From Devosia sp. (GTDB lineage Bacteria > Pseudomonadota > Alphaproteobacteria > Rhizobiales > Devosiaceae): a stretch of 9,755 nucleotides of DNA. The notes below the pieces were generated by a model that worked only from the letters and a program-made list of their open reading frames with translations, had not been told where the DNA came from and did no database searches. The stretch covers positions 1 to 9,755 of the forward strand of contig JAQGJI010000186.1 in NCBI GenBank assembly GCA_028290685.1, given 5' to 3'. Positions 1-7,626 of the stretch are shown here, piece after piece. Position 1 is the stretch's first letter, and each line of letters begins with the position of its first letter. A program made the translations under genes and the position numbers.

Positions 1-12
1 AGCGAGCCAGAA

Positions 13-28
13 TGGCATGGCGCTTGCG
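13..28 (+). promoter_or_regulatory. sigma-54 (-24/-12) promoter for the ABC importer operon
   Basis: The bases TGGCATG, four spacer bases, then TTGCG match the RpoN consensus TGGCACG-N4-TTGCW with two differences (T for C at the sixth base and G for A/T at the last). The invariant GG (14-15) and GC (26-27) have the required spacing. Counting 12 bases from the GC puts transcription start near 39, giving a 5' leader of about 37 bases before the ATG at 76. The same cluster ends with a sigma-54-dependent activator, so promoter and regulator agree. Upstream activator sites would lie left of the window and cannot be seen. The match is read from sequence; activity is inferred. Confidence 0.85.
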
Positions 29-64
29 ATGGTGAGACTGCGCCGCAAACAAAAACGGGCGCGT

Positions 65-70
65 GGAGGA
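65..70 (+). promoter_or_regulatory. ribosome binding site of the first binding-protein gene
   Basis: GGAGGA sits five bases before the ATG at 76, a near-ideal Shine-Dalgarno site. It fixes the start and fits the high expression expected of a periplasmic binding protein. Confidence 0.85.
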
Positions 71-75
71 TCATC

Positions 76-1386
76 ATGAAAAAAGTTCTACTGGCGCTCA
101 GCGCCGGTCTCCTGCTGTCGACTGCGGCCTTTGCCCAGGGCACCGTTACGGTGGTTACATCCTTCTCCAAGGACATGACCGACCCGATCAAGGCAGCGTT
201 CGAAAAGGCTCGCCCCGGCTATATCCTGGACGTACAGAACCGGAATACCAATGCCGGCGTCACCTTCCTCCAGGAAACCCGGGCCAACAATCAGGTCGAC
301 CTGTTCTGGGCCTCGGCGCCGGACGCCTTTGTTACGCTCAAGAACCAGGACCTGCTGGCCAAGTTCGAGCCCGAAGCCGAAGGCTTGCCCGACACCATCG
401 GCTCCTACAGCGTCAACGACGCGGATGGCTATTTCTTCGGCTTTGCCGCATCGGGCTACGGCATGATGTGGAACAACCGCTATCTGGAAGCGAACGGACT
501 GACACCGCCGGCTGAATGGGATGATCTGGCCGCCCCTCAGTACCATGACCACGTCATCATCGCCGCACCATCGCGCTCAGGCACTACTCACCTGACCATC
601 GAGACCATTCTTCAGGGCGAAGGCTGGGAGGGCGGCTGGGGGCTGCTCAAGCGCATCGGCGGCAATTTCCAGCAGGTCAGCGATCGCTCGTTTGGCGTGC
701 CGGACGCGGTAAATTCGGGTCAGGCCGGTGTCGGTATCGTCATCGACTTCTTCGGCTTCTCCGCCATGGCCGGCGGATTCCCGGTGAGCTTCAAATATCC
801 TTCGGTCACTACCGTGGTGCCGGCAAACGTGGCCATCGTGGCGCAGGCGCCCAATCAAGAAGGCGCCGAGACCTTCATCAATTTCCTGCTGTCCGAAGAA
901 GGTCAGCTTGAATTGTTTCACCCGGCCATTCAGCGCCTGCCGATCAACCCGGCTGTGTATGACCGTGCGCCAGAGGGCCTTCCGAACCCGTTCGAAGACG
1001 AGCAGTTCAAGTCGATGATCTCCTTTGACGGCGATCTGTCCTCCGGCCGCACCGCTGTGGTCGATGCGCTGTTCGACCAGACCATCACCTTCCAGCTCGA
1101 CAATCTTCAGGCTGCGGTCGCGGCCATCCACGCTGCAGAGGCGGCCCTGGAAGGCCAGGACAATGCCGAAGCGCGTGCCCTGGTCGATGAGGCCATCGCG
1201 CTGATTTCAGCCAGCCCGATCACCGAACAGGAAGCAAGCAGCCCAGAGATCGTCGATGCCTTCGAGGGCGGCGAGCAGGCTTCGGCGCGGCAGTCGCAGC
1301 TTGAGCAGGCATGGGCCTCGGCCGCTCAGGAAAATTATGCGGCGGCACGGGAAAAGGCCCAGAGCGCAAGCGCGCTGCTGAACTGA
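76..1386 (+). CDS. ABC transporter periplasmic solute-binding protein (AfuA/PgtC branch, probable organophosphate binder)
   Basis: This is the substrate-capturing subunit of the importer encoded just downstream. It has 436 residues. Residues 1-20 form a Sec signal peptide (KK, a leucine/alanine core, then AFA before Q21). The body is a family 1 extracellular solute-binding protein, with VDLFWASAPDAF at 74-85, SRSGTTH at 166-172, RSFGVPD at 204-210, IDFFGFSA at 223-230 and a FINFLLSEEGQ helix near 267-277. The adjacent tyrosine pair that binds iron in FbpA is not seen in the region where it would be expected, so the usual 'iron(III)' label is doubtful. Residues from about 335 to 436 are an Ala/Glu/Gln-rich, probably helical extension beyond the roughly 340 residues common in this family. 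It is paralogous to the protein at 4422-5729. A good ribosome site and a sigma-54 promoter precede it. The phosphorylated substrate is inferred from family relatives. Confidence 0.92.
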   Translation: MKKVLLALSAGLLLSTAAFAQGTVTVVTSFSKDMTDPIKAAFEKARPGYILDVQNRNTNAGVTFLQETRANNQVDLFWASAPDAFVTLKNQDLLAKFEPEAEGLPDTIGSYSVNDADGYFFGFAASGYGMMWNNRYLEANGLTPPAEWDDLAAPQYHDHVIIAAPSRSGTTHLTIETILQGEGWEGGWGLLKRIGGNFQQVSDRSFGVPDAVNSGQAGVGIVIDFFGFSAMAGGFPVSFKYPSVTTVVPANVAIVAQAPNQEGAETFINFLLSEEGQLELFHPAIQRLPINPAVYDRAPEGLPNPFEDEQFKSMISFDGDLSSGRTAVVDALFDQTITFQLDNLQAAVAAIHAAEAALEGQDNAEARALVDEAIALISASPITEQEASSPEIVDAFEGGEQASARQSQLEQAWASAAQENYAAAREKAQSASALLN

Positions 1387-1409
1387 CCCAGCCATATCGG
1401 CAAGGCAAG

Positions 1410-1440
1410 GGTCCGTGTCGTTCACTGAGCGGCACGGACC
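1410..1440 (+). promoter_or_regulatory. intergenic hairpin between binding protein and permease genes
   Basis: The 11 bases at 1410-1420 (GGTCCGTGTCG) pair with 1430-1440 (CGGCACGGACC): ten Watson-Crick pairs and one U-G wobble, with a 9-base loop. No T-run follows (next bases ATCTTAGG), so it is not a standard intrinsic terminator. Its place, just after the binding-protein stop and before the weakly translated permease, is typical of hairpins that protect the upstream message or reduce read-through, giving more binding protein than membrane subunits. The stem is seen; the role is inferred. Confidence 0.7.
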
Positions 1441-1495
1441 ATCTTAGGGCACGTGCAAACGCCCCCATGCTTCTGCAACAATTCGTGAGACACCG

Positions 1496-3205
1496 ATGAC
1501 TGATATGAGTATGGCTCCGGTCAAGGCGCGCAAAGGGTTCTCCGGCCTCGTGCTCCTGATGCTGGCGATAGGGGCGTTCCTCTTGCTGTTTCTGCTTATC
1601 CCGGCAGGAACGGTTATCTATGTCGCCTTTACCGAAAAGGGCACGGGCGCACTGACGCTGGTCAATTTCCTCGACTTCCTTGAAAACGACCTGTTCAAGC
1701 GATCCTTCGTCAACTCGGCCTACGTCTCGGCAATGTCGGTTGTCTGGGCGAGCGTTTTCGCGCTGCCGCTTGCAGTGATAACGACCCGGTTCGAGTTCCG
1801 CGGGTCCGTGATCATCCAGACGCTTGGCTTTCTGCCTCTCATCATGCCGCCATTCGTCGGAGCGGTGGCCATGCTGCTGCTGTTCGGCCGCAACGGCACG
1901 GTCAATCTGTGGCTCGACCAATTTTTCGGCATCAAGCTGCCGTTCATGGAAGGGCTGAACGGGGTCATTTTCGTGCAATCGCTGCACTATTTCCCGTTTA
2001 TTCTCATCAACGTCTCCAACAGCCTGCGCCAGATCGACGTCTCGATGGAGGAAGCGGCGCAAAACCTCGGCTCCAGCGGCTTCCGGCTGTTTCGCAAAAT
2101 CGTCTTCCCGCTCGCCATGCCCGGGTATCTGGCCGGTGCGGCGCTGGTTTTCGTCAAGGTGTTTGACGATCTGGCCACTCCGCTTCTGCTCAACGTCACC
2201 GACATGCTGGCCCCCCAGGCCTATCTGCGCGTCACCTCGATCGGATTGTCCGATCCGATGGGCTATGTGATCGCAACCATCCTGATTGCGGTATCGGTCT
2301 TTGCCATGTGGGCGTCGGTCGCGCTGATGCGCGGCAGGGATTATGCAACTGTGCAGCGTGGCGGGGGTGGACTTGCCAAACGCAAGCTGAAGCCGCGCGA
2401 AGCCGTGCTCGCCTATGGCGTGGTCGTTTTCGTCCTGCTGCTGGTTCTATCGCCCCATATCGGGCTGCTGCTGCTCTCCTTTGCGAGCATCTGGTCGTTC
2501 AGTGCCCTGCCGGACGGCTACACCATGGCCCATTATGGCCGTGTCATCGGCGAGAGCTCGATCTACATCAAAAACACGCTGATCTACGCCTCCACTGCCG
2601 GCCTGATCGACGTCGTCATCGGTGGGGGCATCGCCTATCTCGTGCTCCGCACCAAGCTATTCGGGCGGCAATGGCTGGATTGGGCGGCAACGGCGGCGCT
2701 CGCCGTGCCCGGCGTCGTGCTGGGCATAGGTTATCTGCGCACGTTCTATGGGGTCACCCTGCCGAACGGTACATCGCTCACCAGCCTGCCGATCATGATC
2801 ATCCTGGCGCTTGCCGTTCGGCGCCTGCCCTATGCGCTGCGGGCGATCTTTGCGGCCATGCAGCAGATATCGGTCTCGCTTGAAGAGGCAGCGGAAAACC
2901 TGGGCGCCAACAAGGCCCGCACCGTGCAACGTATCGTCCTGCCCCTGATGCTGGGCGGTCTGCTCGCCGGCTTTGTCACGAGTTTCGCGACAGCGGCCGT
3001 GGAGCTTTCGGCAACCCTGATGCTGATCCAGTCCAACAACGACGCGCCGATCGCCTATGGGCTCTACATGTTCATGCAGTCGCCTGCCGGCCGCGGACCT
3101 GGCGCCGCCCTTGGTGTCATCGCGGTGCTGCTCGTGGCCATCTGCACCTTTGTTTCCCATGTCGTCATCGAACGCAGCCAGAAATCACTCGGATTGAAAA
3201 AATGA
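1496..3205 (+). CDS. ABC transporter permease, two fused membrane domains (FbpB/AfuB type)
   Basis: This inner-membrane channel subunit has 569 residues. It is a tandem fusion of two binding-protein-dependent permease domains, so one chain supplies both halves of the pore. Each half carries its own EAA loop that contacts the ATPase: MEEAAQNLG at 184-192 followed by KIVFPLAMPG, and LEEAAENLG at 462-470 followed by RIVLPLMLGG. Hydrophobic segments include about 16-44, 78-97, 105-130, 155-173, 208-222 and 256-277 in the first half, and about 304-330, 362-384, 397-412, 432-442, 485-503 and 537-556 in the second. A short basic linker lies near 280-302. Fused permeases are usual in the FbpB/AfuB group. 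The ribosome site is weak (TGAGA at 1486-1490), and ATGs at codons 4 and 6 are possible alternative starts. Its stop overlaps the ATPase start by 4 bases. Confidence 0.95.
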   Translation: MTDMSMAPVKARKGFSGLVLLMLAIGAFLLLFLLIPAGTVIYVAFTEKGTGALTLVNFLDFLENDLFKRSFVNSAYVSAMSVVWASVFALPLAVITTRFEFRGSVIIQTLGFLPLIMPPFVGAVAMLLLFGRNGTVNLWLDQFFGIKLPFMEGLNGVIFVQSLHYFPFILINVSNSLRQIDVSMEEAAQNLGSSGFRLFRKIVFPLAMPGYLAGAALVFVKVFDDLATPLLLNVTDMLAPQAYLRVTSIGLSDPMGYVIATILIAVSVFAMWASVALMRGRDYATVQRGGGGLAKRKLKPREAVLAYGVVVFVLLLVLSPHIGLLLLSFASIWSFSALPDGYTMAHYGRVIGESSIYIKNTLIYASTAGLIDVVIGGGIAYLVLRTKLFGRQWLDWAATAALAVPGVVLGIGYLRTFYGVTLPNGTSLTSLPIMIILALAVRRLPYALRAIFAAMQQISVSLEEAAENLGANKARTVQRIVLPLMLGGLLAGFVTSFATAAVELSATLMLIQSNNDAPIAYGLYMFMQSPAGRGPGAALGVIAVLLVAICTFVSHVVIERSQKSLGLKK

Positions 3206-4299
3206 CCAAAGTCAGTGCTGTTTCCGCGATGCGGATTGATCCGCAAGCCATCACCATCGAGGGCGTCAACGTTCACTATGGAGCCCTTCGTGTGCTCAAG
3301 GACATCAACCTTGAGATCAAGCCGGGGGAGCTGTTCGCGTTTCTGGGGCCCTCAGGATGTGGCAAGACCACGCTCCTGCGCCTGATCGCGGGCTTCCTCT
3401 CCGCCACTACGGGCCGCGTCGTGGTTGGCAATGCCGACCTCACCAATACCCCGCCCTGGAAGCGCGATGTCGGCATGGTGTTCCAGTCCTATGCGCTGTG
3501 GCCGCATATGACGGTGCGCAAGAACATTGCCTTTGGTCTCGAAGAGCGCCGCCTGCCCCGGGCGGAGATCGACAAGCGCGTCGATGCCGCCCTGGACCTC
3601 GTCGGCATGCGGCACCTGGCAGATCGCCGGCCATCACAGCTTTCGGGCGGCCAGCAACAGCGCGTGGCGGTGGCACGTACGATCGTGATCCGTCCCAAAG
3701 TGCTGCTGCTCGATGAGCCGCTGTCCAATCTGGACGCCAAGATGCGGGTGCAGGTGCGTCAGGAATTGCGCGAACTCCAGCTCAGGCTCGGGCTCACCAC
3801 AATCTTTGTCACCCACGATCAGGAGGAGGCCAACACCATCTGCGACCGCATCGCGGTGTTCAGCGATGGCGAAATCCAGCAGGTGGGCAAGCCCATGGAT
3901 CTCTATGCCAACCCCGCCAACCTGTTCGTCGCCAGCTTTCTGGGCACAGCCAATATCATCGAGGGATCGGTGTCCGGAATCGGTGCAAACCGCATCTTCA
4001 CGACCTCGAGCAGCGTGGCGATTCCGGTGGCCGAGAATGCTGTCGTGCCCCCGGGTGCCAAGCTGGTCTTCAGGCCCCAGCATTGCTCGCTCACCCCCGC
4101 CAACCCCGACGATGTCCGCCTTTCGGGAACCATCAACACCATCGAGTTCCTGGGTGCTGCCGTGCGATACGAGCTCAAGATGGGGGCCGACAGCCTGCTG
4201 ATCGAATTGCCCTTCCAGAGCGCCGATATGGTGAAGAAGGAGGGTGACATTCTCGAGACCTACCTGCCGCGCAGTGCCATGCTCTGGCTGGCCGACTAG
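3202..4299 (+). CDS. ABC transporter ATP-binding protein (FbpC/AfuC type)
   Basis: This cytoplasmic ATPase powers the importer. It has 365 residues, normal for the spermidine/iron/sugar-phosphate type. Motifs in order are Walker A GPSGCGKTT (49-57), Q-loop Gln95 in VFQSYALWPH, signature LSGGQQQR (147-154), Walker B VLLLDEP (167-173), D-loop SNLDAK (175-180) and switch His205 in THDQEEA. All key residues are present. From about residue 240 to the end is a C-terminal TOBE-type regulatory region (RPQHCSL, then GTINTIEFLGAAVRYEL). The ATG at 3202 shares ATGA with the permease stop, pointing to translational coupling; a second ATG at codon 10 (3229) is less likely. Because the permease is a fusion, two copies of this protein should dock on one permease chain. 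Confidence 0.95.
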   Translation: MTKVSAVSAMRIDPQAITIEGVNVHYGALRVLKDINLEIKPGELFAFLGPSGCGKTTLLRLIAGFLSATTGRVVVGNADLTNTPPWKRDVGMVFQSYALWPHMTVRKNIAFGLEERRLPRAEIDKRVDAALDLVGMRHLADRRPSQLSGGQQQRVAVARTIVIRPKVLLLDEPLSNLDAKMRVQVRQELRELQLRLGLTTIFVTHDQEEANTICDRIAVFSDGEIQQVGKPMDLYANPANLFVASFLGTANIIEGSVSGIGANRIFTTSSSVAIPVAENAVVPPGAKLVFRPQHCSLTPANPDDVRLSGTINTIEFLGAAVRYELKMGADSLLIELPFQSADMVKKEGDILETYLPRSAMLWLAD

Positions 4300-4354
4300 C
4301 CCGGTCGATGATGCGAAAGCGGTAGTCGCCTGCCCCATTCGCAACTTTGCCTGA

Positions 4355-4380
4355 GCCCGGTCATGGTTTAGCGTCCGGGC
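4355..4380 (+). other. inverted repeat in the gap between ATPase and second binding-protein gene
   Basis: GCCCGG (4355-4360) and CCGGGC (4375-4380) form a perfect 6-bp stem with a 14-base loop, inside the 122-base gap after the ATPase gene. No T-run follows. It could be a weak transcript barrier, an mRNA-processing site or a protein-binding site, or chance in GC-rich DNA. If the regulatory genes have a promoter of their own, it should lie in this gap, but I see no convincing -35/-10 pair. Confidence 0.35.
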
Positions 4381-4404
4381 GGAAATGTTGTTGCGCTAGC
4401 GCCT

Positions 4405-4413
4405 GGGGAGGGG
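4405..4413 (+). promoter_or_regulatory. ribosome binding site that sets the start of the second binding protein
   Basis: GGGGAGGGG ends eight bases before the ATG at 4422. The protein from that ATG starts directly with a signal peptide, whereas the longer reading from TTG at 4347 adds 25 residues, including three cysteines in a row, ahead of it. The site therefore decides the start. Confidence 0.8.
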
Positions 4414-4421
4414 CGAAGCCG

Positions 4422-5729
4422 ATGAAGACCTTGGGGCAGTTGATCGCGCGCGCTGCCACGGCAGCGGGCCTGCTGGGTTTGGCCAATGTCGCGTTGGCAA
4501 GCGAGGAGCTTGTTGTCCTTACCTCGTTCCCGCCCTCGTTCTACGAGGTGTTTGTCGAGCGCTTCGCCCAGTCCCATCCTGAGCTCCAGATCAAGGTCAT
4601 CCAGCGCAGTACGGCCAGTGGCGTCCATTTCCTGCTCGAACGGCCCCAGGTCGATGTGGACCTGTTCTGGGTGTCCTCGCCGGACGCGTTCGAATTGCTC
4701 AAGTCGGAAGAGCAATTGATGCCGGTTCCCTTCAACAACCCCACGACCCAGACCGCAATTGCCGGACATCCCGTGCACGATCCCGAGGCCCATTATTACG
4801 GCTTTGCCTTCTCCACCTACGGCGTTGCCTATAATTCCCAATACCTTGCCGCGCATGGGCTGGAGATGCCGCGCCAATGGCAGGACCTTGCCGCCCCCGG
4901 CTATGCGGGGCATTTGGGGATCACCTCGCCGGCCCGGTCGGGAACCTCCCATTTCATCGTGGAGGCAATCCTGCAGACCTTTGGCTGGAACGAGGGCTGG
5001 GCGATGTTGTCTCGCATGGGGGGAAATCTCTCGACCATAACGGCGCGCAGCTTCGGTGTGCTGGATGGCATAGAGCAGGCCCGGTTCGGGCTCGGCCCCA
5101 CCATCGATTTCCTGGCCTTCAGCGGCGGACCGCCCCACGACAAAATAGGCTATCGCGCGCTCGAGCCGCTCTTTCTGGCCCCCGCCAGCATTGCCGCGCT
5201 GCAACGCAGCCAGAACAGGGAAGCGGCAATAGCCTTCATCAATTTCCTGATGTCGCCAGAAGGCCAGCGCCTTCTGATGGATCCCGAAATCGGCCGCATA
5301 CCGGTGGATGACGAACTGCGCGCCGCCGCGCTCGCCCAGCAGGGTCTTGTCCTGGCGGAAGCCAGGTCGGACGACAGCACGGTGTTTGACGCGGCCCTGT
5401 CCGCCCGGCGCTATGAACTGGTCAATATCATCTTCGATGAGTGGGTGGTGGCAAACCGGCAGGCTCTCAGCGACAACTGGCAACGCATTGTGCCGGACGC
5501 GCCCGAACACGCGCCTGCATCGGCGCTCCTGAGCGCGCCCCCGATCGCCGAAGCGCGGGCCAATGAAATCATGGCCAGCGGGCTCATGCGCGGCGCCTCG
5601 GGCGATAGCCTCATGTCTGAAGAACAGCAGGCGGTGCACGCCGAGATACGCAGCGCCGTGCAAGCCAATATCGCAGCCGCTGAGGCGATCCTCAACACCA
5701 GGACAGAAATCCAAGTTGAGCGCAATTAG
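4422..5729 (+). CDS. second periplasmic solute-binding protein, PgtC-like sensory component
   Basis: From the ATG at 4422 this is a 435-residue secreted protein with a signal peptide at residues 1-26 (cut after ALA, before SEEL). It is paralogous to the transport binding protein at 76-1386: VDLFWVSSPDAF (79-90), ARSGTSH (171-177), RSFGVLD (209-215) and IDFLAFS (228-234) all align. By hand count, 31 of 65 residues are identical across 171-235 without a gap. It also has the same kind of C-terminal extension (about 325-435, ending in an Ala/Glu-rich helix). Its gene overlaps the kinase gene rather than the transporter genes. That is the PgtC position in the Salmonella phosphoglycerate system, where a binding-protein-like PgtC works with the kinase PgtB. 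I infer that it presents ligand to the kinase; delivery to the same permease is the alternative. Confidence 0.88.
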   Translation: MKTLGQLIARAATAAGLLGLANVALASEELVVLTSFPPSFYEVFVERFAQSHPELQIKVIQRSTASGVHFLLERPQVDVDLFWVSSPDAFELLKSEEQLMPVPFNNPTTQTAIAGHPVHDPEAHYYGFAFSTYGVAYNSQYLAAHGLEMPRQWQDLAAPGYAGHLGITSPARSGTSHFIVEAILQTFGWNEGWAMLSRMGGNLSTITARSFGVLDGIEQARFGLGPTIDFLAFSGGPPHDKIGYRALEPLFLAPASIAALQRSQNREAAIAFINFLMSPEGQRLLMDPEIGRIPVDDELRAAALAQQGLVLAEARSDDSTVFDAALSARRYELVNIIFDEWVVANRQALSDNWQRIVPDAPEHAPASALLSAPPIAEARANEIMASGLMRGASGDSLMSEEQQAVHAEIRSAVQANIAAAEAILNTRTEIQVERN

Positions 5730-7626
5730 CAGCCCAGAGACCCTTTCGAAGCGTCGCTGGGGCATTGGAACGCGCCTTGCCCTGGCATTCGCGCTGGTGG
5801 TGGGCATGTCGAGCATAGCCTGCCTTGCCGGGCTGCTGTTGTATGAACGCCTCTCGGCAGAGATGCAGCAAATCGCGCAACGCGAACTGCCACGTCTTTC
5901 GATCGCTACCCGGCTCGCCCGCCTTGGCGCCGATATCAACGCCAATGTCTCCTTGCTGTCGCGCGCCGAAACCGAGGCGGACTTCAACGAATTGCACAAG
6001 GATGGGGAAAGCCTGCTCGATGAGCTTTCCGCCATCATCGCGGCCTCGACAGTGCTGAGCAATGAGGACGGGCTCAGCGCCGGCCTATCCGATCTGTCGG
6101 GCAATCTCGAAAGTCTCAAGGAAGAAGCGGGGCGCCGCTTTGCACTTGAAGCGAACATGCGCGCACTGGTCGGCGAGCTGCGCTGGCTGCAATCGGACAT
6201 GATTTTTGAAATCGAGCCATTGATCGACGATGCCCGCTTCAACCTCGAACGCGATCTCGATCTATCCGCCCCACCGGCTCTGATATTGCGCGAGAACGAA
6301 CGCAGCCAGGCGCTGCTGGTCACCCTCGCCCAGGCCAATCTCGCCATCGGCTTGCTGACACGCGTGTCGGAATTGTCCACCCGCTCGGGCATCAATGATG
6401 TCTTCGCCTTTCTCGATGACAGTACCGACGATCTACGCAGCAGCATTGCCGTCCTGTCCATCTGGCCGGACAGCATCACCGTACGCCAGCTGGCGCTGCG
6501 GATCGTCCAGCTCGCGGATCGACGCACCGGGGTTCCCGCGCTGACGCTCGAAGAAATTTCCGTGCTTGAGCAGATGAACGCCATCTACCTCGATGCGCAG
6601 CGCACCGTGGAGACGCTGGGGCGCCAGATCGGGGTCGAGGTGGCCAATAGCGAAGAAAACTCCCAGAAGGCCTCCGCCAATGTAGAAATTGTGCTGACCC
6701 TGGGCCGCGTCCTGCTGCTGATCATCGTCGGCGCTTCGATTGCCGGGGCCTGCGCCGTCGCCTACTTCTATATCCACCGCAACCTGGTGCTCAGCATTCG
6801 CCGGCTCGCCGCCGACGCCGTCAACGTCTCCGAAGGCCGGCCGGCCTCCGCCCCGGCGCTGCACCGCGATGATGAGCTGGGCGATCTGGCCGCGGCCCTG
6901 CGCAAATTCCGCCAGACCAGGGATGAGCTGATCCAGTCCGCCAAACTCGCCGCCGTGGGGCAGATGGCCACCGGCATTGCCCACGAGCTCAACCAGCCGC
7001 TTTCAGCCCTGCGCTCCTACGCCTTCAACGGCACGCGGCAGCTCGATAGCGGAAAAACCGCGGAGGCCCAGCAGAGCTTTGTCAGGATTTCCGCCCTTGT
7101 CGAGCGGATGGGCAATCAGATCAATCACATGCGCCGCTTCTCCCGCCTGCCGGCCGCCAATCTCAATGCCACCTCCGTGGCGACGGCAATTGATGAAGCC
7201 ATTGCCCTGCTCAAGCATCGCTTCGACGAGGAAAATGCCGAAATCGCCTATGATCCGGACACGGCAGCGAACGTCTTCGCCATCGCCGAGCTGGTCAAGC
7301 TCGAACAGGTTCTGGTCAACCTCATCTCCAATGGCCTCGACGCCCTGCCCGCAACAGGCCAGCGTTTGGTGTCCATTGGCGTTGAGTGCTGCGAGGGCAT
7401 CGTCTCCATCCGCATCACCGATACTGGCGGGGGCATAGCGCGCGAGGACCATTCGCGCGTCTTCGATCCGTTCTTTACCACCAAGCAGGCCGGCGCGGGG
7501 CTGGGCCTGGGGCTATCGATCTCGCGCAATCTGGCCAGTGATTTTGGCGGCCGGCTCGTGCTGGAAAGCACCAGCATGCACGGCTCGAGCTTTCTTCTGA
7601 CCTTGAGCGAGGCTCCACTTGAGTAG
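5716..7626 (+). CDS. membrane sensor histidine kinase, PgtB/DctB-like, with TorS-like helical periplasmic domain
   Basis: The proposed TTG start at 5716 gives 636 residues and overlaps the previous gene by 14 bases. The next in-frame ATG (codon 31) lies inside the first membrane helix, and the ATG at 5563 would add 51 residues of out-of-frame shadow sequence. TM1 is about 18-43, a periplasmic region about 44-326 looks wholly helical, TM2 is about 327-353, and HAMP about 354-405. The kinase core has the H-box AVGQMATGIAHELNQP (phospho-accepting His423), N-box LVNLISNGLDAL (Asn535, Asn539), G1 DTGGGI (569-574), F-box FDPFFTTK (583-590) and G2 GAGLGLGLS (593-601). The H-box is of the DctB kind. 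No PAS or receiver domain lies between HAMP and the H-box. The periplasmic part (RLARLGADINANVSLLSRAETEADF) resembles TorS, which reads a periplasmic binding protein, TorT. The start codon is the least certain point; only AGGA at 5699-5702, 13 bases off, precedes it. Confidence 0.9.
   Translation: MSAISSPETLSKRRWGIGTRLALAFALVVGMSSIACLAGLLLYERLSAEMQQIAQRELPRLSIATRLARLGADINANVSLLSRAETEADFNELHKDGESLLDELSAIIAASTVLSNEDGLSAGLSDLSGNLESLKEEAGRRFALEANMRALVGELRWLQSDMIFEIEPLIDDARFNLERDLDLSAPPALILRENERSQALLVTLAQANLAIGLLTRVSELSTRSGINDVFAFLDDSTDDLRSSIAVLSIWPDSITVRQLALRIVQLADRRTGVPALTLEEISVLEQMNAIYLDAQRTVETLGRQIGVEVANSEENSQKASANVEIVLTLGRVLLLIIVGASIAGACAVAYFYIHRNLVLSIRRLAADAVNVSEGRPASAPALHRDDELGDLAAALRKFRQTRDELIQSAKLAAVGQMATGIAHELNQPLSALRSYAFNGTRQLDSGKTAEAQQSFVRISALVERMGNQINHMRRFSRLPAANLNATSVATAIDEAIALLKHRFDEENAEIAYDPDTAANVFAIAELVKLEQVLVNLISNGLDALPATGQRLVSIGVECCEGIVSIRITDTGGGIAREDHSRVFDPFFTTKQAGAGLGLGLSISRNLASDFGGRLVLESTSMHGSSFLLTLSEAPLE

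Noticed and set aside
4380..4394. Second possible sigma-54 promoter (GG and GC correctly spaced) before the second binding protein
   Set aside because: Apart from GG, TTGC and one A it does not match the consensus; GG-N10-GC is frequent by chance in this DNA.
4347..4421. Longer start (TTG at 4347) for the second binding protein
   Set aside because: It would put 25 unusual residues ahead of a clean signal peptide, while the ATG at 4422 has a strong ribosome site.
5563..5715. ATG at 5563 as the kinase start
   Set aside because: The extra 51 residues lie wholly within the binding-protein gene in another frame and look like shadow sequence; no good ribosome site was seen. The start at 5716 remains a judgement.
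4368..6584. A 738-codon open frame on the minus strand, opposite the second binding protein and kinase
   Set aside because: It is antisense to two genes with clear motifs, is rich in Arg and Ser in one part with no recognisable domain, and is a common by-product of high-GC codon bias.
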